Source: Seonamhaeicola sp. ML3 (GTDB lineage Bacteria; Bacteroidota; Bacteroidia; Flavobacteriales; Flavobacteriaceae). From it: a stretch of 64,000 nucleotides of DNA. The DNA lies in NCBI RefSeq assembly GCF_023273855.1, contig NZ_CP096884.1:620001-684000 (forward strand). Direction: 5' to 3'. The notes beneath the pieces were generated by a model. The model was not told where the DNA came from. It saw only the letters and a list, made by a program, of their open reading frames with translations, and ran no database searches. The position numbers and the translations under genes were made by a program. Below are positions 11,267-19,489 of the stretch, piece after piece; the stretch's first letter is position 1; every line of letters starts with the position of its first letter.

Positions 11267-13702
11267 ATGAGACCCTACCGCTTAGCCCTCTTAATTTTAC
11301 TGTCATTTTATAGCTGTACCAATTTAAAAACCAAACGGGCCGAACTTATAGATTTTGCTCCAAAAGATTCTAAAGTTGTTGTTGTAACTTCAAATTTTGA
11401 AAATCTTAAACACACAATCTCCAACAATGATTTTTTATCACGGATTTCTAAGAGTGAATTCTACAAAAAATTAGAAAAGAGCCTGCAAAGCACATCTTTT
11501 TTAACCCCTTCTGGAGAAATACTAATCTGTTTTTCAAAGGATATTAACGATAGCCTGCAATACGCAATCATCACAAAACACCACAAAGGATTATTAAAGA
11601 CAGATTCACTAAAGAATTTCTCTAAGGAGACGTTAACATACAAGAACAAAACAATAATAAAGTCTACGTTAAACAATCAAGCGCTTTTCAGCACTGTTAT
11701 TGATAGCGTTCTTATTGCATCCTCGTCGAAAGAGACCATAGACCATATATTTTCAGAACCAAAGAAAGACGCCGAATTAACTAAAATTTACAATAGTATA
11801 AATAGCTCTAAAACCTGTTCTGTAATCTTAAAACCCGATTCTTCTTTTGTAAATGTTTTTAGTCCTGAGAAAGAATTACTGCTTAACGAATTTTCAAATT
11901 TCATAACCTTCGATATAGAAGCGAACCAAAATGAAATAGTTCTAAACGGTATAGCAAAAGCAAACGACTCTTTGAACAGTTCGGTAAATATTTTCAAAAA
12001 CACCATTGCCCAAGAAAACCAAACTCCAAACATCACACCATCAAACAGTGATGGTTTTATGAGTATAACCTTTAACGAGTATAAAACTTTTGGCGACAAT
12101 CTTAAGCGTTACAACCAAAAGGATTCTACTTTTGTTAGTCATGAATTATTCAATGATCTCGTTGAAGTTGGTGTTGTTTACCAAGGAAAAGAACAAGCTA
12201 TTATTTTAAACTATATTGATAATATAGCTACAAAAGATGCCCTAGTTGGCAATGAAAATGTACAGAGCTCATATAGAGAGATTGATATTTTTGAGTTCGA
12301 TGACCCCGAACTTTTTTCAGAAACTTTAGCACCATTCATTTCTTTCAATAAAGCCACCTTATATTGTAATATTGATAATTTCTTTGTCTTTGCAAACTCT
12401 ATAGAATTACTACAAAACATAATTGCGAATTACCAAAATAAAACAACATTATCTGAACATTACTACTACAAAAGCCTAAAGGAAAAATTAAGCGATGAGT
12501 CTTCCCTGTTAGTAGTTTACAATCCATCGGTACTAAATAAGGTCATCAACCATAATGTAAATGAGGATTTAAACTATAAACTAGACAAATACCATACATC
12601 TGCTCTTCAGTTTGTTTACGACAATAATTTTGCGCATGTTAATGGGGTTGTAAAAAAGAGCAAATCGGGCGCTTCTTTAAATTCGGTCTCAGAGGAATGG
12701 AACATTAAACTTGATACGGATATTCTAACCAATCCGCAATTTGTAACCAATCATGTAACAAGACAAAAAGAAATTGTGGTTCAAGACGTAAATAACAACC
12801 TGTACTTAATTTCCAATAGCGGTAAAATACTTTGGAAAAAGAAACTGCAAGGTCCTGTACTGGGTGAAATCAACCAAATAGATATTTACAGAAACGGCAG
12901 ACTACAATTATGTTTTGCCACACCTCACAGAATTTATGTTATAGACAGAAACGGCAGAGATGTAGCATCATTCCCAAGAAAATTTAATGATGTAATAACA
13001 CAGCCACTCTCGGTTTTTGATTATGATAAGAGGAAGAATTACAGGTTATTGGTAACACAGGGCAAAGATTTGCTGATGTTTGATGTAACATCCAAAATTG
13101 TTTCCGGTTTTACATTTAAAACAGCCAATGGCAACATACTATCTCAACCTAAACATTTTAGAATTGGAAGCAAGGATTACATAACCTTTAAGACCAGCAG
13201 CAAACTTTACATCTTGGATAGAGTTGGAAGAACAAGAGTAAAACCAAGAAGTAACAGTTCTTTTTCTGATCAATCTATTTTCCTCTATAAGAACGAATTC
13301 ACAACAACCGCTAAAGACGGCAACCTGTTTTCTGTAAAAACTAACGGCAATGTCACCTTGAAAAATTTAGGATTGCCTGAAAACCATGCCTTGACCACAA
13401 CCAGCAAAACACTTGTGGCTTTAACCGAAAATAAACTTACCATTAAAAACAAGACCACAGAACTGGATTTTGGAGCCTACACCGAGCCCAAGATTTTCTA
13501 TATCAACGATAAGATTTATGTCACGGTAACCGATAAACAATCGCACAAGGTCTATCTTTTCGATAGCTTATCTAAACCTATATCTAACTTTCCGGTTTAC
13601 GGAAATTCTTTAATGGATTTGGACAATATCGATAAAGACAGAAACCTTGAATTTGTTACTAAAGGCGAAAACAATTCTATTATACTTTACCAGATAAATT
13701 AA
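11267..13702 (+). CDS. Mosaic lipoprotein with C-terminal beta-propeller-like half
   Basis: This 811-residue protein begins with a lipoprotein signal (LLSFYSC; lipidated Cys at residue 17). The N-terminal half (about 25-470) has the feel of DUF3352-type periplasmic proteins, with repeated 'sxFxNxxxL' segments. The C-terminal half (about 480-811) has repeated blades such as NNLYLISNSGKILWKK and RIYVIDRNGRDVASFP, typical of PQQ/WD-like propellers. No catalytic motif is seen. It lies directly behind rnhB. The function is unknown; it is probably anchored to a membrane facing the periplasm. Confidence 0.75.
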   Translation: MRPYRLALLILLSFYSCTNLKTKRAELIDFAPKDSKVVVVTSNFENLKHTISNNDFLSRISKSEFYKKLEKSLQSTSFLTPSGEILICFSKDINDSLQYAIITKHHKGLLKTDSLKNFSKETLTYKNKTIIKSTLNNQALFSTVIDSVLIASSSKETIDHIFSEPKKDAELTKIYNSINSSKTCSVILKPDSSFVNVFSPEKELLLNEFSNFITFDIEANQNEIVLNGIAKANDSLNSSVNIFKNTIAQENQTPNITPSNSDGFMSITFNEYKTFGDNLKRYNQKDSTFVSHELFNDLVEVGVVYQGKEQAIILNYIDNIATKDALVGNENVQSSYREIDIFEFDDPELFSETLAPFISFNKATLYCNIDNFFVFANSIELLQNIIANYQNKTTLSEHYYYKSLKEKLSDESSLLVVYNPSVLNKVINHNVNEDLNYKLDKYHTSALQFVYDNNFAHVNGVVKKSKSGASLNSVSEEWNIKLDTDILTNPQFVTNHVTRQKEIVVQDVNNNLYLISNSGKILWKKKLQGPVLGEINQIDIYRNGRLQLCFATPHRIYVIDRNGRDVASFPRKFNDVITQPLSVFDYDKRKNYRLLVTQGKDLLMFDVTSKIVSGFTFKTANGNILSQPKHFRIGSKDYITFKTSSKLYILDRVGRTRVKPRSNSSFSDQSIFLYKNEFTTTAKDGNLFSVKTNGNVTLKNLGLPENHALTTTSKTLVALTENKLTIKNKTTELDFGAYTEPKIFYINDKIYVTVTDKQSHKVYLFDSLSKPISNFPVYGNSLMDLDNIDKDRNLEFVTKGENNSIILYQIN

Positions 13703-13740
13703 CTAGTGAATATCTTGTTAATTGAAATTGTATGAAACTA

Positions 13741-13770
13741 TTTGCAGTTAAAAAATAATCTTTATCTTTA
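13741..13770 (+). promoter_or_regulatory. Promoter of the structured RNA
   Basis: TTTG (13741-13744) and TATCTTTA (13763-13770) are 18 nt apart; the -7 box matches 7 of the 8 positions of TAnnTTTG (A for the final G). It lies 40 nt past the stop of the preceding gene and points at a non-coding interval. Confidence 0.55.
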
Positions 13771-13776
13771 GGCTGC

Positions 13777-13920
13777 ATTTAAGAGCCTTTGGCATCCTTG
13801 TTTTCACGCAAGTTTCAAGCTTTTAAACATTTAGTAAAACATAAAGAAAAGGGTATAAGTTTGGTATTACCCGAAGTCCTCAAATCTAGAACGTCAAAGT
13901 TTACTTTGGCGTTCTTTTTT
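13777..13920 (+). ncRNA. Structured non-coding RNA, candidate 6S-like RNA
   Basis: This is a non-coding unit with its own promoter and a strong terminator. The arms at 13777-13792 and 13871-13885 pair as ATTT/AAAT, GAG/CTC and CTTTGG/CCGAAG, closing a roughly 80-nt central region. That region contains a small hairpin (CTTG/CAAG, 13797-13812) and a TAAGTTTG, which is an exact copy of the bacteroidotal -7 consensus, inside GGGTA/TACCC. A long closed helix presenting promoter-like sequence is how 6S RNA works, and a 6S-Flavo class (RF01685) is known from this phylum, but I cannot confirm membership. It could also be a leader of the next gene, although that gene has its own plausible -7 box. Confidence 0.5.
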
Positions 13921-13921
13921 T
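13889..13921 (+). terminator. Intrinsic terminator of the structured RNA
   Basis: GAACGTCAAAGT pairs with ACTTTGGCGTTC (one G-T pair) and runs directly into seven T. Confidence 0.9.
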
Positions 13922-13991
13922 AAATTATTCTCAAAATACAAGAGCCAGTATTCCCAAGATTTAATACTATTGTATTCTTAAAAAACAAATT

Positions 13992-15038
13992 ATGATTTCC
14001 AGAAAAAATGCTTCCATTGCCAAGTGCATCATTCATAAAGTAGGCAACAAATTTAATGATACGAAAAATGCATTTTCTGAAAAAATAGTAGAATTCGACG
14101 AAGCCAGCTACGACCTTATGCTTCTGTTTTTGTTAAGACCTTTTAGCAGTGCCACACAGAGCTACAGGTTTAATCACCACGCCAATGTAAATCTTAACGA
14201 AATAAACAGCTATAGTGCTCAAATTTTTAATGACGATGATTTTATAGAAGTATCTAAGCATATTGTCATGCATCTTTACGAACAGTCTAATTCTGCGAAT
14301 ATTAAAACCGGTGATGTATTAATCGTATTGTTTGAAGGCATTGAGTTTAACGAGATAACCACCAATGCCTTGGGAGTTTTTAAAATTGAAAACAAGACCA
14401 ATTTCTTTCAAACGTATCTAGAAAATAATAGCTACGATGTTTTGGTTCAAAAAGGCATCAACTCTAAAAAAGTAGATAAAGGGTGCTTAATTTTAAACCA
14501 ATCTGATGCTGAAGGCAATATTATTTTCAGTGCAGATAACAATAATTACGATGCTCAATATTGGATAAACCATTTCTTGAATATTAAATTCGCCGACGAT
14601 GCCAATAGCCATACCCAACAATATCTTGAATTATGTAAAGATTTCTCCGAAGAGGTTATAAAACACAGTTATGGCCTACAAGAGCAAAACACCTTTTTAG
14701 CTAAAACTATAGACTTTTTTAAGGAAAATGAAGTCGTTAATGTAGAGCGCTTTAAAGATGAACTTTTTGAAGAAGACAAGCACAAATCTGAATTCGACAC
14801 CTATAAAAAAAGCTTTGAAGATGGTCAAAACTTGGTAATACGAAATCAGTTTGATGTGGTAGAGCGTGTTGTAAACAAAGAGAAAAAGAAAATTAAGACC
14901 GATATAAAACTCGATACCCATATTCAAATAAAACTTGATATTGATGCGCCAGATGCTTCTACCGAATATTTAGAGCGCGGTTACGACGAAGAGAAAAAGA
15001 TGCATTATTACAAAGTATTTTTTAACGCCGAAAACTAA
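13992..15038 (+). CDS. Nucleoid-associated protein, NdpA/YejK family
   Basis: This 348-residue protein resembles the 37-kDa nucleoid-associated protein family (PF04245). Recognisable features are the N-terminal IAKCIIHKVGNK segment, the LLFLLRPF motif, and the EFNEITTNALGVFKIE and KKVDKGCLILN segments. These proteins bind the chromosome, and their exact role is not settled. A weak -7 box (TACTATTG, 13965-13972) lies 19 nt before the ATG. The next gene starts 6 nt after its stop, so the two are likely one transcript. Confidence 0.85.
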   Translation: MISRKNASIAKCIIHKVGNKFNDTKNAFSEKIVEFDEASYDLMLLFLLRPFSSATQSYRFNHHANVNLNEINSYSAQIFNDDDFIEVSKHIVMHLYEQSNSANIKTGDVLIVLFEGIEFNEITTNALGVFKIENKTNFFQTYLENNSYDVLVQKGINSKKVDKGCLILNQSDAEGNIIFSADNNNYDAQYWINHFLNIKFADDANSHTQQYLELCKDFSEEVIKHSYGLQEQNTFLAKTIDFFKENEVVNVERFKDELFEEDKHKSEFDTYKKSFEDGQNLVIRNQFDVVERVVNKEKKKIKTDIKLDTHIQIKLDIDAPDASTEYLERGYDEEKKMHYYKVFFNAEN

Positions 15039-15044
15039 AACCAG

Positions 15045-15332
15045 ATGAACAATAAGGTTACCATAAAATATTGTCCAAAATGCCGTTGGTTAGTACGGTC
15101 TACTTGGATGGCTCAAGAACTACTCACCACCTTCGAGGAAGACCTACAGGAATTAGCCCTACAACCTGCTGGTTCTGGAATTTTCGAAGTCCATGCCAAC
15201 AACAAAATGGTTTGGTCTAGAAAAGAGATGCAGGGATTTCCAGACATCACCCAATTAAAACAACTGGTTAGAGATGTTATTGCGCCCAATAAAAGCCTGG
15301 GGCATGCCGATAAAAAGAAGGACACCAATTAA
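15045..15332 (+). CDS. SelT/SelW/SelH (Rdx) family thioredoxin-like protein
   Basis: This 95-residue protein contains the redox motif CPKC at residues 10-13 in the sequence KYCPKCRWLVR, where selenoprotein relatives have CxxU; here both positions are Cys. The C-terminal FPDITQLKQLVRDVI matches the family. It is a probable thiol redox protein of unknown partner. It is placed 6 nt after the nucleoid-associated protein gene. Confidence 0.85.
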   Translation: MNNKVTIKYCPKCRWLVRSTWMAQELLTTFEEDLQELALQPAGSGIFEVHANNKMVWSRKEMQGFPDITQLKQLVRDVIAPNKSLGHADKKKDTN

Positions 15333-15390
15333 CCCCTAAGCATATAGTTTTTATTCTTAAATTTGGTTGTAACCACAATTTTGAAACTAT

Positions 15391-16173
15391 ATGTCGAATA
15401 CCATCTCCACCAGAAAGTACAATACCGCATTAAAAAAGCTACATACAGAATTAGTCCACCTGCAAGAATGGGTTAAAAAAGAAGGACTAAAAGTAGTTAT
15501 TGTTTTTGAAGGTCGAGATGCTTCGGGTAAGGGAGGCACCATTAAGCGTTTTACAGAACCCTTGAATCCTAGAGTTTGCAAAGTAGTGGCTCTGGGTGTT
15601 CCTACCGAAAAAGAAAAATCGCAATGGTATTTTCAGCGGTATGTCTATCATTTACCCCATGCCGGACAAATTGTTTTATTTGACCGTAGTTGGTATAATA
15701 GAGCTGGTGTAGAAAAGGTTATGGGCTTTTGTACCAATGAAGAATACGACGAATTTTTACGCTCATGCCCAGAATTTGAACGCATGTTGGTTCGTTCCGG
15801 TATTATTCTTTTAAAATACTGGTTTTCTGTTAGCGACGAAGAACAAGAAAAGCGTTTTAAAAACCGAATAAACAACCCTTTAAAGCGTTGGAAATTTAGC
15901 CCAATGGATCTAGAATCACGCTCTAGGTGGCTGGAGTATTCTAAAGCTAAAGATGATATGTTCGCGCACACAGACACAAAACAAGTACCTTGGTATGTGG
16001 TGAACTCCGATAATAAGAAACGAGCGCGCTTAAATTGTATTAGCCACGTACTAAGTAAAATACCCTACCAAAAAATGAACATAGAACCGGTGGATTTACC
16101 AGAATTACCAAATAAAGAAGCCTATGTGAGACCACCTCTAGACTACCAAACTTTTATTCCTGAAAAGTACTAG
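15391..16173 (+). CDS. ppk2: Polyphosphate kinase 2 family protein
   Basis: This 260-residue cytoplasmic kinase uses polyphosphate to phosphorylate nucleotides (or the reverse). The Walker A motif GRDASGKGG lies at residues 41-49 and the Walker B/lid region VLFDRSWYNRAGVE at 95-108, with the conserved DMFAHTD further on. A one-domain protein of this length matches classes I/III; whether it favours NDPs or NMPs cannot be told. It is the last housekeeping gene before the mobile mystery cassette. Confidence 0.92.
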   Translation: MSNTISTRKYNTALKKLHTELVHLQEWVKKEGLKVVIVFEGRDASGKGGTIKRFTEPLNPRVCKVVALGVPTEKEKSQWYFQRYVYHLPHAGQIVLFDRSWYNRAGVEKVMGFCTNEEYDEFLRSCPEFERMLVRSGIILLKYWFSVSDEEQEKRFKNRINNPLKRWKFSPMDLESRSRWLEYSKAKDDMFAHTDTKQVPWYVVNSDNKKRARLNCISHVLSKIPYQKMNIEPVDLPELPNKEAYVRPPLDYQTFIPEKY

Positions 16174-16283
16174 TTATCGACTTGATTTTGTAAAAAATTT
16201 CAACTACCTTCGTTTAACACTGGATATAAGACATTGAAACGTCGCATATCCACAAGTTGCTATAATTTAAAGAACAACCATAA

Positions 16284-16397
16284 GTAAACATTTAAGTTTA
16301 CTTTTATTATTATTTGTAATCTTATAAGTTGACTTTTTTATATATTTGTAAATATATATGTTTACATTATTTATGTTTTGTAAACTTAAATATTTAC
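16284..16397. promoter_or_regulatory. Promoter with three spaced operators of the mobile mystery locus
   Basis: Three copies of an inverted repeat, GTAAAY-N6-RTTTAC, lie at 16284-16301, 16348-16365 and 16380-16397. Their centres are 64 and 32 bp apart, which is about six and three helical turns, so all face the same side of the DNA. A consensus -7 box TATATTTG (16341-16348) abuts the middle operator, and the third ends 5 nt before the chosen ATG. The HTH protein encoded next is the obvious candidate ligand. Confidence 0.75.
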
Positions 16398-16402
16398 AAA
16401 AA

Positions 16403-16864
16403 ATGAGAAATAAGCGAAAACTTTTAATCGAACAATTGGACCAGAAGCTACAACCATTCTCTGAAAGCAGAAAGGTCCTGGTCCCAGAACGTGGATGGAT
16501 AAATACTATTCGAACTGCACTTAATATGACCATGGCCCAACTTGGCGCCAAACTAAATATTACAAGACAAGGCGTAAAAAGAATTGAGGAAAGTGAGGCT
16601 AATGGCACGATAACACTCAATTCTTTAAAAGATGTCGCCATGGCTCTAGATTTAAAATTGGTATATGCACTGGTCCCAAAAAATGAGACCATAGACGATT
16701 TAATACAGAAAAAAGCAGATAAACTGGCCCAAAAAATAGTATTACGGACCAATCAAAACATGAAATTAGAGGACCAAGGAATTGGAGATGACAAGATAGC
16801 CAAAACCATAAAGGAACTTGCTAATGAAATAAAACGAGAAATGAGAAAGTCATTATGGGATTAG
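16403..16864 (+). CDS. Mobile mystery protein A (HTH regulator)
   Basis: This 153-residue protein has the conserved N-terminus RNKRKLLIEQLDQKL and a helix-turn-helix (MTMAQLGAKLNITRQGVKRI, about residues 48-67), as in the mobile mystery protein A family (TIGR02612), which is always paired with a Fic-domain protein B. It probably represses its own promoter and may act as an antitoxin-like partner. The frame opens at 16358, but a -7 box at 16341-16348 puts the transcript start near there, so the ATG at 16403 fits better. Its last 10 nt overlap the start of gene B. It appears intact while gene B is broken. Confidence 0.85.
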   Translation: MRNKRKLLIEQLDQKLQPFSESRKVLVPERGWINTIRTALNMTMAQLGAKLNITRQGVKRIEESEANGTITLNSLKDVAMALDLKLVYALVPKNETIDDLIQKKADKLAQKIVLRTNQNMKLEDQGIGDDKIAKTIKELANEIKREMRKSLWD

Positions 16865-17411
16865 AATTCGTTTACAAAGATGGACAAACACCTTTAGAAG
16901 AAGAAGAAAAGGATGGTCTAAAAATAAAATCAATTACGACTCAAGGAGAGTTAGACGAATTTGAGCAACTGAACATTGAAAAAGCTGTCGAATGGACTAT
17001 TCACACAAATTTGAAACCTGAAAATATTTTGACAGAAAAGTTTATTAAAGACCTACATAAAAAAATGTACGGTGATGTATGGAAATGGGCTGGTGAATTT
17101 AGAAGAACTGAAAAAAACATTGGTATTCCCTGGACAAAAATTGGATAGAAAACAAAACCTTTTCACCAGAAGAAATAGCAATTAGATTCAAACATCGAAT
17201 AGTATCTATTCATTGTTTCCCAAATGGAAATGGAAGACATTCAAGAATGATGGCGGACATAATTATGGAATCAATATTTGGAAAAGAAATATTTTCGTGG
17301 CATCAGTCTAATATGGTAAAAGCTAACGAAACTAGAAAAGAGTATATTAATGCATTGAAAGAAGCTGACAATGGAAATGTTAAACCACTAATTGAATTTG
17401 CAAAAAACTAA
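16855..17411 (+). pseudogene. Mobile mystery protein B (Fic domain), broken by internal deletion/frameshift
   Basis: The first frame gives 97 residues (MGLEFVYKDGQTPLEEEE through RRTEKNIGIPWTKIG) and stops at 17146-17148. The homologous C-terminal part continues in another frame from about 17138 (NWIENKTFSPEEIA, then IHCFPNGNGRHSRMMAD) to TAA at 17409-17411. Intact family members (TIGR02613) have roughly 15 more residues at the junction, so a small deletion removed them and shifted the frame. The Fic motif is HCFPNGNGR, with catalytic His and GNGR kept and Pro changed to Cys. Fic enzymes AMPylate target proteins; this copy should be inactive unless reading is restored. Confidence 0.85.
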
Positions 17412-17412
17412 A

Positions 17413-17545
17413 GCCAACAATGGCTACAAGTAATTGCTTGAGGTTGGTAAGTGCCAATCGGAATATTCTCCGAATATTCCTCACTCTGTGCTTGTTTGCC
17501 GAGGATAGTTCCTTTAAGCAACTACCCATAGCCTAACCGTTAAAC
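17413..17545. repeat. attC-like imperfect palindrome, copy 1
   Basis: Arms at 17422-17443 and 17511-17533 pair over about 22 nt with few mismatches, enclosing a perfect hairpin GGAATATTC-TCC-GAATATTCC (17460-17480). The left flank carries CCAAC and the right flank GTTAAAC (17539-17545), which fits the integron core GTTRRRY. It begins 1 nt after the broken Fic gene. The segment ATGGCTACAAGTAATTGC is nearly identical in copy 2 near 63.06 kb. It could instead be a REP/MITE-like element. Confidence 0.55.
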
Positions 17546-17553
17546 GAACACTA

Positions 17554-18249
17554 CTAAACTTCAGCTTCAAAAAGTGCGCTAAAATGCTTTAATAGTTTTG
17601 CTTTAACCTCGGCTTCGTCAACTGTTTTCTTGCCAAGTTCTACATTTAAACTAGTCACTGCTTTTCCACGAATACCACAGGGAATAATATTATCAAAATA
17701 GCCCAAATCGGCATTTACATTTAGGGCAAAGCCATGCATGGTCACCCAACGGCTGGCGCGTACACCCATAGCACAAATTTTACGTGCAAAAGGGGTGCCT
17801 ACATCTAACCAAACACCGGTTTCGCCATCACTGCGTTCGGCCTTTAAACCATATTCTGCAAGAGTTAAAATAATCATTTCCTCCAGCAACCTCAGGTACT
17901 TATGTATATCTGTAAAAAAGTTTTCTAAATCTAAAATGGGGTATCCAACAATTTGCCCAGGTCCATGATAGGTAATATCGCCACCACGGTTAATCTTATA
18001 AAATGATGCCCCCTTTTCGGCAAGTTGGGTTTCGTTTAATAAAAGGTTAGACAAATCGCCACTCTTACCCAAAGTATATACATGCGGGTGTTCTACAAAA
18101 AGAAAATAGTTATTGGTTTCTAAACCGGCTTCCTCGCGCCTGTTCTTAACCTTGGTTTCTACAATAGCCTTAAACAATTCTTCTTGGTAATCCCAAGTGG
18201 CTTTGTAATCTTTAAGTCCTAAATCTTGTATGTTAACCGTTTTATTCAT
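17554..18249 (-). CDS. lipB: Lipoyl(octanoyl) transferase
   Basis: This 231-residue enzyme moves octanoyl groups from acyl carrier protein to lipoyl domains in the cytoplasm. The signature RGGDITYHGPGQ is at residues 88-99, and the catalytic Lys/Cys pair is K157 (ARKICAMGVR) and C191 (IIPCGIRGKAVTSL). The frame extends 6 codons upstream, but the ATG at 18247-18249 gives the usual N-terminus. It overlaps the stop of the upstream lipoprotein gene by 8 nt (ATGAATAA), which indicates coupling. Confidence 0.96.
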   Translation of the reverse strand: MNKTVNIQDLGLKDYKATWDYQEELFKAIVETKVKNRREEAGLETNNYFLFVEHPHVYTLGKSGDLSNLLLNETQLAEKGASFYKINRGGDITYHGPGQIVGYPILDLENFFTDIHKYLRLLEEMIILTLAEYGLKAERSDGETGVWLDVGTPFARKICAMGVRASRWVTMHGFALNVNADLGYFDNIIPCGIRGKAVTSLNVELGKKTVDEAEVKAKLLKHFSALFEAEV

Positions 18250-19033
18250 TGGCAAACGTAATATCAACGTCTAGGAGTTTTGGGTCTTTAAGAAAATCTA
18301 ACCAACTCACTTTGTAAGTTATGGTTTTATCATTGTTAGAGAGTTCGGCATTTTCAACCGAAAAACCACTAATCATTTTAGGAAAAGTATACTCAACAAC
18401 ATAATAAGCATTAGAAAAATAAGACATGAGTTCGCTTTCGGTTTCATCCGCTTCATCAAATGCTGCTTCATCAGGATTCCAATCTTCAGGAAGGGTTGTG
18501 TTTCTGGTAAAACCTGTATCGGTTAAATCGTAAGCCGTGTTGCTCTTTTCATAATCCATAAATTTACCAAGTGGCGACCCCTTCATGGCATCAACTTGAT
18601 CACTCTTGGCATTTAAACTTTTAGCTTTCTGTATTTTTTCACCTATGTTGGTTAACTCACCTATGGTCTTAAAGTCGAGTCCTATACCAAAATCGAAAAC
18701 ACCCTTATCTTCATCCATTGTCATTTCCATATACATATCTTTCACCACCTCTAGAGCTAATTTCTTCTCTTCGGGAAGGGCTGCTATGCTATCCTTGTAA
18801 GACTCCATAAGGTCTTTAAAAACAATGGTCGTGTCCATGACCTTTCCAGCTTCATCACCTTCGGAAGCGCCAGCACCCATTTGAGTCTTCATTTGTTTCA
18901 TAAACTCCCCCATATCGTAGCTCACCAAAAAATTCCCACCACCGTCTTCGTTAAAGACAATACGTTCCTTTATAGTACAATTAGTAAAAGATAACGTTAA
19001 AATAACTAGGGCTAGAACTTTGATATATTTCAT
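18242..19033 (-). CDS. Conserved lipoprotein of unknown function
   Basis: This 263-residue protein has a lipoprotein signal peptide (LSFTNC, lipidated Cys at residue 19) and then a mostly acidic, helix-rich body (FLVSYDMGEFMKQMK near the start). No catalytic motif or named domain was recognised. It is translationally coupled to lipB and preceded by a small Pmp3-type gene, probably one operon. It is probably exported and anchored in a membrane. Confidence 0.75.
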   Translation of the reverse strand: MKYIKVLALVILTLSFTNCTIKERIVFNEDGGGNFLVSYDMGEFMKQMKTQMGAGASEGDEAGKVMDTTIVFKDLMESYKDSIAALPEEKKLALEVVKDMYMEMTMDEDKGVFDFGIGLDFKTIGELTNIGEKIQKAKSLNAKSDQVDAMKGSPLGKFMDYEKSNTAYDLTDTGFTRNTTLPEDWNPDEAAFDEADETESELMSYFSNAYYVVEYTFPKMISGFSVENAELSNNDKTITYKVSWLDFLKDPKLLDVDITFANE

Positions 19034-19072
19034 GATGCTCAGGGTTTAAATTTAAGCCCCAAATATACGTTA

Positions 19073-19231
19073 TTATCTATTAGGATTATTGATTATTACC
19101 AAAGCGGCGATTACACCCGGAACCCAACCGCATAAGCATAAAAGAAAAACAATTAGAATGGAGCCGCAGCCTTTATCAAGAACAGCTAGCGGCGGACAAA
19201 TTATAGACAGTATAACTCTCCAAATACTCAT
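19073..19231 (-). CDS. YqaE/Pmp3 family small membrane protein
   Basis: This 52-residue open frame reads MSIWRVILSIICPPLAVLD at its start and contains GCGSILIVFLLCLCGWVPG. The CPPLAV and GxxPGxIxA motifs and two hydrophobic helices are the signature of the Pmp3/YqaE family (PF01679), linked in other organisms to salt and cold stress and membrane potential. It lies 39 nt upstream of the lipoprotein-lipB pair on the same strand. Confidence 0.92.
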   Translation of the reverse strand: MSIWRVILSIICPPLAVLDKGCGSILIVFLLCLCGWVPGVIAALVIINNPNR

Positions 19232-19413
19232 ATAAATTTTAATTTGACACCGAAATAAATTCGGTATTGATTGATGATTAATTATGAGACGCCACCTTTA
19301 TGCTTTTGTTACACATCTGCACATAACTAAGATAATCTTCGAACTCCACAACACACATTACACTGTATTACAGCACAATACAAACCACTATCGAATCTTT
19401 AAAGCAGCAAAAA

Positions 19414-19448
19414 AATCGTAAATCATTAATCGCAAATCGTAAATCAAA
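19414..19448. repeat. Degenerate heptamer repeat upstream of lysS
   Basis: Five 7-nt units lie in register: AATCGTA, AATCATT, AATCGCA, AATCGTA and AATCAAA. The array ends 4 nt before the lysS -7 box, so it occupies the -33 region and upstream DNA. Confidence 0.75.
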
Positions 19449-19452
19449 TGTT

Positions 19453-19460
19453 TATCTTTG
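19453..19460 (+). promoter_or_regulatory. -7 box of lysS
   Basis: TATCTTTG matches TAnnTTTG exactly. Transcription would begin near 19467, downstream of the first in-frame ATG (19448) but upstream of the chosen lysS start at 19490. This decides the start codon. Confidence 0.65.
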
Positions 19461-19489
19461 TGCTCTTAAAATTTACACACGGTATTAAG

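Noticed and set aside
16174-16280. A third attC-like site to the left of the mobile mystery cassette
   Set aside because: A short GGATAT/ATATCC hairpin is present, but there is no match to the shared arm sequence and no core triplets.
16267-16752. 161-codon minus-strand frame opposite mobile mystery protein A
   Set aside because: It runs over the operators and the regulator gene and resembles no protein; a shadow of the regulator.
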